This document shows, one piece after another, positions 34,761-47,500 of a stretch of 64,000 nt of DNA. Both the position numbers and the translations under genes were made by a program. Numbering within the stretch: position 1 is the stretch's first letter; each line of letters opens with the position of its first letter. Below the pieces are notes generated by a model. The model had not been told where the DNA came from. It searched no databases and saw nothing but the letters and a program-made list of their open reading frames with translations. This DNA comes from Anaeramoeba flamelloides (taxonomy: Eukaryota; Metamonada; Anaeramoebidae). Where the stretch lies: contig JANTQA010000057.1 in NCBI GenBank assembly GCA_027625915.1, positions 8,308,001 through 8,372,000 of the forward strand, given 5' to 3'.

Positions 34761-35376
34761 CCAAAAAGTTTTTCAAGATTTTTTTTTTTCAAAAATTTAA
34801 AAGTTTTTTCAGGTATTTTTTTATCTATCTCAACTCTAATCCAACGTTTCTAATTTGTCTTATTTCACTACAGACTTGATTAGGTTTATTCTTGAAAAAA
34901 AAAAGTTGATTTTATTAATTTTAATCAAGGAAATTTGTATTGATTCAGTTCTCTTCAAAAAAAAAATAAAATAAAAAAATATATTTTAAATTTGATTATT
35001 TGATTATACAATTCAAAATATATTAGAAATGTTATATTAGAATTACATAATATAATATTTATTTATAAAAAATTAAGTACTATTAAAAATTAAACCACTG
35101 CCGTGGTCTAACCAATCAAAAGATCAGTTAATTAGACTCTTTATCCCGGGATATAATGTAGAACAATAATATGTCATAATTTATGTTTATAATTTTGTCT
35201 GATCAGATTCTTATTTTAAGACTGTAAAGAAAACCTAAACACGGCACTTTTTTGTCTAATGGTAATATTAACTAGTTTCCAATAAAAATATCTGAAAATT
35301 GAGATAGAAAACAGCGTTGGGTTTAGGTTTTCTCTGAACTAGAAGTTAAAAAATAAATTCTGTAAAATTAAAGTTA

Positions 35377-35572
35377 AAGTCAGTTTCACTTTTAAGGCAC
35401 AAACTTTCAACGAAATTTAAGATACAAAAAAATCTCAAAATAAGGCACAAAATTTGGAATTTTTTTTTTTATAATTTATTTTTACTAGAATTTTTCTTTT
35501 GTGCTTTAATTTGAGATTTTTTTGTACCTTAAATTTCGTTGAAAGTTTGTGCCTTAAAAGTGAAACTGGCTG
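35377..35572. mobile_element. Family A MITE, well preserved
   Basis: It begins TA|AAGTCAGTTTCACTTTTAAG and ends TTAAAAGTGAAACTGGCTG|TA, 196 bp. The arms are complementary over nearly their full length, suggesting one of the younger copies. Confidence 0.8.
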
Positions 35573-35579
35573 TAGCTAA

Positions 35580-36240
35580 AACTACCTATTGGATTCCAGT
35601 TATACATCTTTTCAAATTATTTTTACAAAGTTATGGTATTTTTATGTAATTAAAAAAGATATCTACTTAATTCATTAAGGTATGAAACCACCTTTATCAA
35701 AAGTCCAAAACTTTTGAAAAAAAAAAATAATCTATTTTTAGAGTATTTTTTCATTGAAATTAGTTACAAATGAATGAATTTTTGATTGGAAATTAAGCAA
35801 TAAAAAGGGATTAATGTTAAAAAAAAATCATAATAAACTGGGAATATATATTACAACTCGGACATGAGAAAAAGATAAAATGATCAAAAATATTCCAAAA
35901 AATAAAAAATATAAAAATCCATTTATTGTATTTCATTTAACAATAAATTTTGAAAGAAATATTTTAATTTAAAATTAAAAAATATGATGTTTTTTAGACT
36001 ATTAAAAAAAGATTAAAACAATCTCCACACTTAGTAATATAAAAATTTCAAAAATTTTATAATTAAAAATGAAAAAAATATTAACGAAAAATTTCATTTT
36101 TTTATCAATCTCCATTAATATCTAATAAAGTTATAAACATTTTTCAAATTTCCCATGTATAATAGTGTTGATTTAGTGAGTGTATTTCAAAAATACAAAA
36201 GTTAGATTTTTTTTGTAAAAAATTTTCCATATTATGTTGC
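35580..36240. repeat. Dispersed repeat, pair of the insertion at 11085-11785
   Basis: Shared blocks: CAGTTATAC, GTATTTTTATGTAAT / ATAATTTTATGTAAT, AATGAATTTTTGATTG, AAAAATGAAAAAAATATTA and GTGTATTTCAAAAATACAAA. The stretch 36241-37080 holds nothing I can assign. Confidence 0.6.
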
Positions 36241-37098
36241 ATCTTAAAATTAAGCATCCGATCAGACAAAATTACTCATTCCTAAATTTCGGAAATTTAT
36301 AGTTGTTCAACATCTCAAGAGATAAAGAGTCTAATTAACTGATGTTTTAATTCGTTAAAACCAAATAGTAGCTTTATTTTAGATAATCTTTAAGTACTCA
36401 CTTAATTATTATTTTTGTTTTCAAGTACCCTTTAGTAGATGAAAATTATTTTTTTCAATTCAATTTTGTTCCAGAATCCTAAAAAAAAAAATCGAATTAT
36501 AATTGAGTAAATATCATTCCAAAAGAATATTTCGTTAGTTTATAAAAATTAATCTACATAAAAGTAATGAAACACTTATAAAAACATGTTTCTACCCTTT
36601 ACTGATGATCCCCAATCGATAAAACATAAAAAAATTACCAACATAGTATTTCAAAAACAATCTCGTTTAAACCTACCAAAGAAAAAATAATAAGATATTT
36701 GAAAGATTATTTTGTTAAAAAAAGGAAAAATTATTTCATTTTTGAGATATTTTTTGGTGCGAGAAATTTTAGAAATTAGATTTTGTTTTTTTGGTAATTG
36801 ATTAGGTTAGATTGAAATAATTTTTTTTACATTTTTTAATCGGGTTTATTTTGGCTAAGAATAAACCAAGTAAAATTTTAATGAACATTTTGTATAACAC
36901 CTACCAAAATTCCATTTTTCAGTATTCCACTTAAATAATTTGTTATTATAAATTTATACTCTGACACGATATTCATTTTTTTAGTTGATGAATTTATTAA
37001 ATCATTCTGAAAATAAAAAAAGTCAAAGTATTAATTTATTTTCTCTTTTAATATTATTAAATAAATTAAAATAGAATAAAGAAAAAAAAAAAGAGAGA

Positions 37099-37118
37099 GG
37101 GAGGGGTGGGGGAGGGGG
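37099..37118 (+). other. Predicted G-quadruplex motif
   Basis: GGG-A-GGGG-T-GGGGG-A-GGGGG is four G-runs with single-base loops, the most stable class of quadruplex pattern, inside a purine-only tract (37080-37119). It lies about 700 bp 3' of MED27 in otherwise extremely G-poor DNA. Role unknown. Confidence 0.75.
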
Positions 37119-37821
37119 CATGAAAACAGGTATATACAGAATAAAAGAATAAAAAAAATAAAAAAAATAAAAGAATAAAATAAGAAAATGAGAAAAGAGG
37201 ATAAGAAAGAAAAGAAGAAAAGAAGATAAAAAAAGGGATAATGCAAACAAAAAATAAAAACATATTATCAGAGTTCCCAAAACGATACTATTTTTGGAAT
37301 TTTTAGAATCTCAAAAATTAAAATTTTTATATCATAATATTTGTAATAATTCCAAAGTAATCAATTTTTATCAAACCTTTTCCACTTGTAAAAGTCCCTT
37401 TGAAGTATAATTTTCTAAAAACATTAAAAATTATTTTATTTTGATTCTAGGGTATCAAAAAAAGAATTTTTATTTGTTACCAAAACTCTATTAAAAAAAA
37501 AAAAGATTCTTTTAATTCCATTTCAAAGTAAAATAATTTTCTTATCAGGAATAAACTTAAAAATATTAGGAGTCAAAAAGATGATGTAAACACTTATCAC
37601 AAGAATAAAAACCTCAAATATTTATTTTTTTGAGAAATATTAAATTCTTTTTGAAAATAAAAAAAAAAAAAAATCATTACTAATTATTAAATTTTGAGAA
37701 TGATGTGATTCCATGAAAAACCAATGTAAACAAGAAATGAGTTGAGACTTATCATTGAAGTAAAAAAGAATTATTTGAGTTTATTTTCAAAAAAGAATCA
37801 AAAAGTGAACTCTGCATATAA

Positions 37822-39306
37822 TTAATAATTACCAATTAAAACATCTTCCCTTTGGTCAAAATTAAAAGATTTTCTGGTGTTATAGTAGCAACTATCATGG
37901 TAAACTTCTGGTGATCCGAGTATACGTATAAGTGGAGGCAATAGTGTTCTATCTTTTACGAGTCTAAGAACCTGTCCACAGTTTGAACAGGGCTTTTTAT
38001 ATAAATTACGGTAGTGTGTTACTAAATTGAGTAATGAAAGAAAAGTTTTGAAGGGCTTTTTTTTCCTCATGTACCCCAGCTCCTGGTTTATTTTTTTATT
38101 AACATTTTTAAACAGCATGAATTTTGAAGTGATTGAGCCTTGATTTAAAAACGGTTGGACGAAGGCCATCTGTTCGAATTGCTCTTGCTTTTTTTCTAAA
38201 TGGATTTGTGGCAATTTTTTCAAATATGCCTCACATTCTTTGGGCGAAAGGATCGAGATGGATATAACCTTAATTAGTTCGGTTTCATTTGGCTCAAACC
38301 AGAATAAAGCCGAGAGGATGTTTCCAACGGTTGCAACGATGCCAGATAAGATCTCTTGATTGTTGGCATTTGTCAAAATCTTTTGGAATTTGAAGGCCAA
38401 GGGGATCCCTGTGTAGGGACAGATTTTGTTTGTAGTGAAAAATTCCTCCATTATGAGATCTAAATCCCCAAAGGTTTCTCCTATTTTGTATTCGACTTTT
38501 TTTAATAAATCGGGTTCCAATGAATTTGGATCAAAATAATGCTTTTCATCTTGTTGTAATGAAACACTGCCACTATTACCACCGCCCATTCCTTCTTGCT
38601 GTTGCTTTTGTTGTTCATTTTGTAAGAGTGTTGAAGATTTGTTTTCAAGATCCGGGCTATTCTGTTGTGATTGCTGATTCTGTTGCTGCTGCTGCTGTTG
38701 CTGTTGTTCTAATTTTTGTTGCTTTTTTTCTTCTTGATTTTCTGTTGAAGAATCTCCAAACGAAAAATCTAAATTCATCATTTCGTTCCCTAAACCATAA
38801 TCCATCGACGACTGCTCTTGGTTGGGTGTGTTAGAATTTAAATTGGACGAACCACCTTGCGAATTTTGGTTCATTTGCGAAGTGTTGTTTTGGTAATCTT
38901 GAGAAAGGTCCGTGTTTAGTAAGATCGTTTCGTTTGGGATTCTTGGCTGGACTTGTCTTTTGGAATGAAGAAAAGGAAAATACTTGGAGAGATCTTCATT
39001 TAGTGTCTCCAGTGCCTCTCTTCCAAGCACGATCCTTTCCCTTTTTTGCTTTGACTGCTTTTCTTTTTTAGTTGTTTCTTTATTCTTGATCGGCTTCTTT
39101 TTTACTTGACTAAAGAGTTCAATGTTTTTTTTCATGGTCTCAATCAGGTTCGTGGATTCTTTAACACGCTTGCTAACCTTTATCGTGGTGTACTTTTCAT
39201 TCTTAAGATCGTCGCTTTCTGAAAAGGACGTGAAAATGCTATGAACAGTCCTTCTCAGATCTTCAACATCAGATAGAAGGTTTTGAAGATGCTTTGGTTG
39301 GTTCAT
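37822..39306 (-). CDS. MED27: Mediator complex subunit 27 (MED27)
   Basis: Single-exon gene of 494 residues, ATG at 39306 and stop TAA. The C-terminal domain carries the MED27 signature: a zinc-binding pair PCSNCG (C440, C443), a downstream LLPP and YHDSC (H470, C473), corresponding to human PCQRCG, LPP and FHDTC. The N-terminal 110 residues are helical and basic (LLSDVEDLRRTVHSIF), as expected for the part that packs in the Mediator tail. Between them lies a low-complexity linker of Asn, Ser, Gln and Gly with a run of nine glutamines near residue 200, making this protein longer than the roughly 310-residue human one. Mediator links transcription factors to RNA polymerase II in the nucleus. 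No introns, unlike its neighbours. No partner genes are nearby. Confidence 0.9.
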   Translation of the reverse strand: MNQPKHLQNLLSDVEDLRRTVHSIFTSFSESDDLKNEKYTTIKVSKRVKESTNLIETMKKNIELFSQVKKKPIKNKETTKKEKQSKQKRERIVLGREALETLNEDLSKYFPFLHSKRQVQPRIPNETILLNTDLSQDYQNNTSQMNQNSQGGSSNLNSNTPNQEQSSMDYGLGNEMMNLDFSFGDSSTENQEEKKQQKLEQQQQQQQQQNQQSQQNSPDLENKSSTLLQNEQQKQQQEGMGGGNSGSVSLQQDEKHYFDPNSLEPDLLKKVEYKIGETFGDLDLIMEEFFTTNKICPYTGIPLAFKFQKILTNANNQEILSGIVATVGNILSALFWFEPNETELIKVISISILSPKECEAYLKKLPQIHLEKKQEQFEQMAFVQPFLNQGSITSKFMLFKNVNKKINQELGYMRKKKPFKTFLSLLNLVTHYRNLYKKPCSNCGQVLRLVKDRTLLPPLIRILGSPEVYHDSCYYNTRKSFNFDQREDVLIGNY

Positions 39307-39706
39307 TTATTAGGATAGGTTAGCTTGGATCAGTGTATACTTTTTGAAAGATTGTTGATCTTATATTTTTGGAAAAAGAAAATAATCAGAATTTGGTAAA
39401 AAACAAAAAAGAATCTAAAAGGTAAAAAATAAAAAATATTTATGATATTTTAATTTAAGGGATTGAACACATCACAAAACCACCAAAATTTAAATGTGTT
39501 CCAGTTTAATCAAGATTATCTTGGTATCTTAAGTTCTAAATTCCTATGAAAACTTTGATTTTATTTTATCGGATACATTCGACTTTCCAAAATTTCTAAA
39601 TTTAAAAACTATAATTAAAAGTTTATTTGAGTATTGTATAAATTTTTCAGTTGTGAAATATCCTTTTTGAGTAGACAGAAAATGTATATTCATTTGAATA
39701 ATATGA

Positions 39707-40147
39707 TAAACATTACAGAAAAAAAGTGAAACTGGAAAAAAAGTTCAACACGGTTTTTAATTGGGAGCATTTATGAAAAAAAAAAGTAAAATGAAATCAT
39801 AAAAGAGGAAATAAATTCATTACAAATAATAAAAGAATTATTTAGATTAATTTCAATTCAACAAAAAAAAAGATTTTAAATCTGTTACATAATCTAAATA
39901 CTATAGTATTTTGGAAGATCTCAAAAATCTACATTTTTTCAACAAATTTTTAAAAATGATCAATCAAAGAAAAATCTCTAACCAAAGGATAGTATTAAAA
40001 ACACTATTAAAGTGTTGAATCCTCCTTTTTGTCTTTAGTCAATAATTTCTTCTTTTATTAATAGATCTTATTTATATTTTCATTCAGTTTACCAATTAAA
40101 AATTGTCTTTTACTTTTTTTCCCGTTTCAATTTTTTTCACAAATGAT
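39707..40147. mobile_element. Family B MITE, diverged copy
   Basis: It starts near ACATTACAGAAAAAAAGTGA and ends near CAATTTTTTTCACAAATGAT. The internal order (TTTTAATTGGGAGC, GATCAATCAAAGAAAAA, AAAGGATAGTATTA) follows the 30027 copy, with many changes. Ends are approximate. Confidence 0.65.
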
Positions 40148-41008
40148 AATTTTTAATTTTAGTTTGTGTAAGTCATTAAATTTTGAATAGAGTAAAGTAT
40201 TGACTCTTTTTATAAAATCAAGGGATCTTTAAAAAATATTGAGTTTATTAAAAATCATGATATTGTATTAATATATAATAAATTACTATATAAACCCTAA
40301 TTCGCAATTTTTAACACACCGAAATATAATTTTTGAAAAAAAAAATCGTAAGTAATCAAATTCTAAAAGAAATACAAAATTAGAAACTTACACTAATTTA
40401 AATTTTAACAATTTTTTATAAATTACAATACTCACAAAACCAAAAATAAATAATTTCAAATGCTTGTAAATTAGAAGTGTGTTTAAAATTTTGGAGATGG
40501 GCAGAATAAAAAATATATTGGTAAATTTGTTGAAATTCTATAAGGGGTATTGATCAATCAATTGGTTAGATATCATCAACTAATTTTATTTGAGTATTTT
40601 TTTATTGAAGAAATGAACTTTATTAAATATCAACTGTTCAAAAATATATATATTTCGATCGATATAGATTATGTAATTCAAAAAATGAAATTTAAATTAA
40701 AAAAATAAATGATGTAAATTAATTTTCATGTTTTACTAAAATAAAAATTATTTAAAATTTGTATGAAATTGTATAATTGTGATTATTCTAATTTTTTAAC
40801 TCTGTAAAAATTTTGAATTTTGTTTTTATTAAAGTGTTTTTCTTATCTGGTTTAATAATTATTGATTTTTTAATTAGTCAATAAATTATAATCTTAAATT
40901 AGTTTTTTTTTATTCAAAATTTTTTTGTTTTTTAGAAAACATGTATTGAATAATAATTGTTTTTTGATAAAAAGAAAACAAAAACAAATTAAATGATCAA
41001 ATCAATAT

Positions 41009-41209
41009 ATCATGTTGGTTCCAAAATAAATATACAACCTTTCAAAGAAATTTAATACATATAAAATCTCAAATTAAAACACATTTTTTTAGATTTTTTT
41101 TTTAAAAAACTGATTATTTAACTAGAAATGAATTTTTTATCTTAATTTGGAATTTTTTTGCTGAATTAATTTTTGTTGAAAATTTGAGACTTGAAAGTGG
41201 AAGTGGGTG
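41009..41209. mobile_element. Family A MITE, highly degraded
   Basis: Only the order of blocks survives: TGGTTCC at the left, ATCTCAAATTAAAACACA inside, and TTTTGTTGAAAATTTGAGAC, GAAAGTGGAAGTGGGTG at the right. Confidence 0.5.
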
Positions 41210-41350
41210 AAATTTTTTAGTTATAAACTTTATACAATCATTGTTGTCTAACCAGAAACAACAAATTGATATTTATCTTTATTCTTTTAAATTCAAAAAT
41301 AGCTAATTCTTGAATCTATTTAATAAATCACTATAATATAATTCTAAATA

Positions 41351-41546
41351 CGATTGGATCCGTTTTTAAGGCACAAACTATAAAAGAAATTTAAGGTATA
41401 AAAAAATCTCAAATTGAGGTACAAATTTTGAAATTGTTATTTTTACAAATTTTTTTCCTAGAATTTGAATTTTGTACCTTAATTCGAGATTATTATTTGT
41501 GCCTTGAAGTTCATTGAAGTTTGTGCCTTATAAGTGGAAATAACTA
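41351..41546. mobile_element. Family A MITE, diverged copy, TA target
   Basis: It begins TA|CGATTGGATCCGTTTTTAAG and ends CTTATAAGTGGAAATAACTA|TA. It is 140 bp from another, older copy. From 41550 to 44549 I see no further repeats with assigned partners, only AT-rich DNA and one weak exon candidate. Confidence 0.7.
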
Positions 41547-43197
41547 TAAATAAAAACCTGGGATTTTAAAAATTAAAATAAAGAAAACAAAAAACATAAA
41601 AATAAGTGAATTAAAATTATTGAAAATTCCATTTGTAATTTTTATATTTCAATAATTACACTAAAAAAGTTTAACAAGAAGATTTTTTACTAATAATTAA
41701 ATGTGTTTTAATTTAAATTACATTATCTCAATTTTATAAATGGTTAACCCTCTTTTCGAAGATCCTATTTTTTTTAACATGATCTATTTAAAAAAAAATT
41801 AAAAAAAAAAAAAAAAAATTGAAAAAGTAAAAGAAAAAATTCTAAAATAGTAGAAAAAAGATTTGGATTTAAATATTTTTTTTCTATTTTTTATTTTATT
41901 TTATTACATAATCCCATGTTAAATTAACTTTAAGCATTACCAATGATGTTGAAATTCGAGTTTTAATCTTTTTTTTTCAGATCTAAAATATTATCTAAAC
42001 ATTATCGATTTTTTCCATTATTATCATCAATTGTTATTTTTTTGTTTTATATTTTTTTCTTTTATTTTGATAAAAATTATTATGTATAAAAAATAATAAA
42101 ATGTAACTTAAATGTGGTTTTATATTACTTTTAGAAAACTCTGAATAAAATGGGATTTTTTTCGTATATTTTTGAATTTGTGTGTACAAATTGTTGGAAT
42201 GGCGTTTATTTTCTTTAATATTATCTAAAAGTAAATAATAGTAATTAGGTCCATAAATTATTCATTATTAAAATATTAATTTTGTTTTACTAAAAAAAAT
42301 AAAACTGAAAGATTCGACCAACTTTTCAAGATTCACATTATATTGTTATTTTTTTTTGTTTAATTTCTCCGTTCGAATTTCAACGAAATAATATTCAATT
42401 TGATCAATTATTTTAGATTAGTCGAAAATTCAACTTTAAAACTTCAAAATTTTACCAATTTTTTCCAGTAATAACCCAATTGTAAAAAATTTAAAAGAAC
42501 ACTAAATTATATTTTTAAATATCTTTTAGTATATAAAAAATTTTTGAAGGTGAGAAAATGATTTAAAAAATCATTATTTAAATTCTATTATTTAAATTCT
42601 TAATTGGGATAATTATTTTTTATCTTTAAATATTTTTTTCTTTTGTTCAAAAAACACAGAATAAATGTTAATATTTTTTTTTAACATTTTTGAAATTAGT
42701 ATGGTATTTGTGGTAACTGTCTTTTTGTATTTTTTTTTTTTTTCAATATTAGTAAATTATTATTGTATCAATGATTTTTTCCAAATTGGGGGGTTAAAAT
42801 GTTTTTTTTTTTATTTTACAGAATTTTTTTCTCATAATTAAAATGAAATTGTTTCTAAAAAAAAAATAAAACATATCGAAAATATGATTATTCAATAAAT
42901 AAAATTAAACTGAAGGGGTTTTTAATAATTTTTTTAGTAAATATAAAGACAAAATTCGAAATCAATCCTCTTTTAGTTGCTGTTGGATTGTGTGGTTGTG
43001 AATGTGGAAAATAGTCACTGTTGAAAATCACTCAATAATATACAAAAAAATAATTCTTAGAAAAGTCACACAATAGGTTGTATGAAATGCCCCAAAAGAT
43101 TATTTAACAAAAATAAAAAGAAAAAAAATTTTTAAAATACCTTTGCCAAAGTTTTTGATAATTTTTCTTGGTTTTAACAGATTAAAAATTAAAAAAA

Positions 43198-43287
43198 ATG
43201 TCTTGCACAGAGTATAAATGTTCATCTTTTAGGAGTGTATTCTTACCAATATTTAGATTTTTGATTATCTTGGGATTGGTGATTAAG
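43198..43287 (+). CDS. Possible first exon with a membrane segment
   Basis: ATG at 43198 opens 30 codons reading MSCTEYKCSSFRSV, then a hydrophobic stretch VFLPIFRFLIILGLVI and K, ending at AAG|GTAGGG, a usable donor. No downstream exon could be attached. It may be chance. Confidence 0.2.
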
Positions 43288-44549
43288 GTAGGGAAAAAAA
43301 TGAATAAATGGTTCCAATACCTTGAGAAATTTTTAATTGAATAAATTCAGGAAATTAAGTCTTTATATGTAAATTACAGACAACAATTAATCATAAATGA
43401 GGATTTTTAATGTTTTGATTTTTGGAATTTTTACTGGATAGCTTGATAAGTTTTTCTATTAAATTTTCATAATTTTATTGATTTTTATATTTCCATAGTC
43501 GCCTTGGAAATAATGTAACCGAAATTTTGTCTCCAAACTCATAAATTTTAGAATACCCATAAAACAAATTACATTTTTTTTTGAGATCATATCACTTTTT
43601 TCGAAATAGAATTAAAAAACGAAATTTTTTGAAAATTAAGATAAAATACAATTTGATTGTTATTTGTATGAAGTATTCTAAATCGTAGATATTAGTTAAG
43701 AAATGAACAAACTTTAGAAAAACAAATTTTTGAAATCATTAACATAAAGATCGAAATAATTATTTGAAAAATAAATAGGAAAAAATTATCACTTCCTTTT
43801 TTCCTTTTTTTTATACTAACAAATTTCTAAGAAATAAATTGTAAATTGTTGTTATCTATTTATTTGGTTTACACTTTTTTTATAAGTTCTTTTATGTTGA
43901 ACCAAAGAATACTCAATCAAACGTATAATTGTAATTTAAAAAAAAGATGATCAAAGAAATTTCTGCCAATTTGGATTTTAAATAACAAGAATGAAATTAA
44001 ATTAGTTTTTCTTCTTCATAGAATTGCTATTTGAGAACCAAAAATAATTTCCTGTTTTGTTGGACTTTTAATCTGATTTTGAGAAATTATTGATCAAAAT
44101 TATATCTATTAATTCAAAAAAATTCTCCTACTATTTGTCCTTCATGTTACATTATCAATAAAATTAAAAGAATTATAAATATATTGTAAGAGATACCAAC
44201 AATCTTCTGGAAACAAACACAACAAAATAAAAAAACCGTCACTAAAACAATAGTTCACTATGGGTTTTTGAAAGTGTAAAAGGAAACCAAAATAAATTAA
44301 CTTGACAAAAATAAGTGGAAAAAAATTTTTGTTATTAATCATTTTTGGGGATGATTTAATTAATTGGTTTTCAACTACGACATAATAAAAACAATGATTA
44401 GATTCGATTAAAAACGTAAAATTGATAAATGGAATTGTTTCGTGTCATTGAAGAAATACAATTTTGAAATCCAAAAAAACTAATCATTTTTTCTTGGTGA
44501 AATTTTTTTTAAATTTTAACAATCATCAACATAAACTCAAAAAACCAAA

Positions 44550-47500
44550 ATGAGCAACCAAAAAAATAACAAACAACAAAAAAAAGGTTTTATGGTTGGA
44601 ATTAAAAAAGGTAAAAATCCGCCTCTGAGAAAATGAACTTCAATACGACCTTTCAACAAAAAAAAAATTAAAAAAAAAAGAGAAAAAATTTTTAAAAACT
44701 ACCAATTTTGAAATACACAACCCAAACCCCTTTACTTCAAAAAATATTTAAACTCTTAAATTTACTGCACATTTTTAATCTCTCTAAAATTTTGTTTAAT
44801 ACAACGATATAGTCTTGAAAAAAAAAAACAAAATGGACATTAGTCTTCCTTATAATTTCAAACATAACATTCACGTAGATTTTAATTCGGAAACTGGTTT
44901 TACTGTAATTTTTTGTTCTTGCCTCTTTATTTCTCTTTAAATTTTTTTTTTTTTTTTTTTAATTTTTTTTTTTTAATCTTTTTATATTTTTCTTTTTTTT
45001 TTCTTTTTCCTACAAACAAACAAATAAACAAAAAAACAAAAAAACAAAAAATTGCGTCGATCCCTTTTTTTAAAAAAACAAAAAATAAACGCAAATTAGG
45101 GTTTGCCTGAAGAATGGGAGCAAAGAATCAAACAATCGGGTATCACTAAAGAAGAGGTTCTTGAAAACTCGGAAACTGTGTTAGAGGTATTAAAATTTCA
45201 AGATCAATCAACAATCAAGGGGCAACAATTAACAGAGGAAGAAAAAAACCAATCACAAACAACCAATGTTAAGAGGACCCTAAGTAAAATTTTTGTTCAA
45301 AAAAAAATAACCCAATCAATCTTATTGATGTTTTTGTTTTTATTTTTAAAATTTTTTTTTCAAAAATGAAAACAATATTGATAATTTTTCCCATTTTCAA
45401 AACGAATACTCAACTTTTCTTGAATGACAAAGAAACAAATTCACTTTTTCAATTTCTCATTTACGATCATTTTCCGATTCATAAAAGGAAATGTTTCGTT
45501 CAATTTCTCTATTATTAATTGCTCAATTTAATAAAAAAAACCAATACCTTCGTAAAAGCAGTTGGGGAGTAAACCTTTTTCTAGTTTAAATTTAACTCTT
45601 CTTTCTTGGACTCTGAGATACAATTTACATTTTATTAATAAGAATTTAACAGTTCAAGAAATTGGTATTCTTCTCAAAACGAAAACACCACTTCTTGTTC
45701 AATGAGTGTTTATTTTTTCTTTGTAGTAGCGCTCAGATCAGCATAATGGTAAAAACAGACTGCTCATTTCCCACATTATTTTGAAATTAGGGAAATTCGT
45801 GGCAATGATTTTTTAGTTAGAAAATAAGATTATCTGGAGTTTGGCTTCAGATATCGCTAATTTTTGATTTGATCACAAATAAAAATAGCTTTTACGAATT
45901 TAACAATTATTCCTGAAAATATCTTTTCCAACTCAAAAATTCAAGATAAAATTTTGTTCTGTTTCAAAAATCTAAATAATAAAGCATCAGTTACATTATT
46001 TTTACATATTTTTTAATGTTTATTGACTTTATAAGTCATTTTTTTAAGCATTAATTAAAATTAAAAATTTTTAACAATTTATTACAACTATTTATTTTAT
46101 TGATTATCACGAGTTTCTGTCGATTACCACGAGTTTATAATATTATCAGAAATACTATTATTTTCCAATATAAAAAATGAAAATTAAAAGTTCACATTCC
46201 AAAATATTTTTATAGTTTATAAGTTGAAGAAAATCCAAAGATCTTTACAATATCTTTTAGAAATGATATTTTTAGACAATAATATAAACTTCATTAGTTA
46301 ACTCGAAGACAAAATTTTTACTCTTCTAATTTGATTGTAGCAGTAATAAATAATATTCATTTTGGAAATTGGAAAATAACAGTATTTCAGATTTTCAGCA
46401 AAAAACACAAACTGATGGTAATCTACATTATATCGTGAAAAGATAAATTAATCACTAAATTGTTGATTTGTTATGAAAATTCTATTATTGTTGATAATCC
46501 TTATTGACTTTTTTTTTTTTTTTTTTTTTTTTGAAATCTTGTTTGACGAATTATTTAAACCAAAAAATCAAAATAATTCGACAATTTTTCCATATCTTTT
46601 ATTGTTTCCCATTGAAAACACACCTTTGGTCTATTTGCTGTTCATTGGAAAGGCAAATTGAACTGACTTTTCATTTGTTTCCGAAAAGGATTTAAAAAAC
46701 AAAATCAAAAGAAAAAAATTATTTCATTCAAAATTCCAAACAATCTGAGAGAAACCGTTTTAGGGTTTTCTAAAGCTTATTCTTTTTCAAAGATCTTTTA
46801 AATATTTTTCGGAAAGTAGAATATAAATTTTGTTCAATTTATTTTCCAATTTACAGTAAAAAGTAATACGATTGAAAACTTGATCGATTGTTAGATATGT
46901 GATTCTTTATATTAACTGTCAAATCTAAAAATTCAAAAATTTCGAAAAGCCTTTAAATTTCATTTTTCTGATCAATTTGAAAATATATTTAAATTCTCAA
47001 GATAAATATATAAATTACCAAGTAACCATTAACCATTTTAATTGAGACATTTTGTTTAAATATTCTAAATTTAAAATTTGGATAATATTTTCGAATTTTT
47101 TCAAATATTTTCAATCGATCAAAGAAATTAATTTTTAGGGTTTTATATTTTACAGCTAAAACCCAACCATGGTTACAATCAAAAATGTTAGATAGTAACT
47201 TTCCTGTGAATCATGAAGTTCCTGATTACTGATAAATTCAAAAAATCTACAAAAATATTTTTAGTTCAAGTTCCATTTTGTTCTATTTTTTAACTCAATT
47301 TTTCTAAGAAAGAAGTAAAAAGAATTTTATTTGTTTAAATTCCCAAGAAACTTTAATAAAATAAGTTAATTTTGGAAATCTTCTTTCAAAAAAAATGCTT
47401 TGAAAACAGATTTTTTGAATTTAAAAAAATGCGAAATTGAAGTAAAAATTTTTAATTTAAAATATTTACATGTTGTAGAAAAAAAATTGATGATATTAAT

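Noticed and set aside
38520-38834. Plus-strand 104-codon frame
   Set aside because: It is antisense to MED27, including the poly-Gln tract.
47156-47194. Treating the 39-nt segment as a certain PAK exon
   Set aside because: PAK reads well without it and the donor is not perfect, so it is listed only as a candidate.
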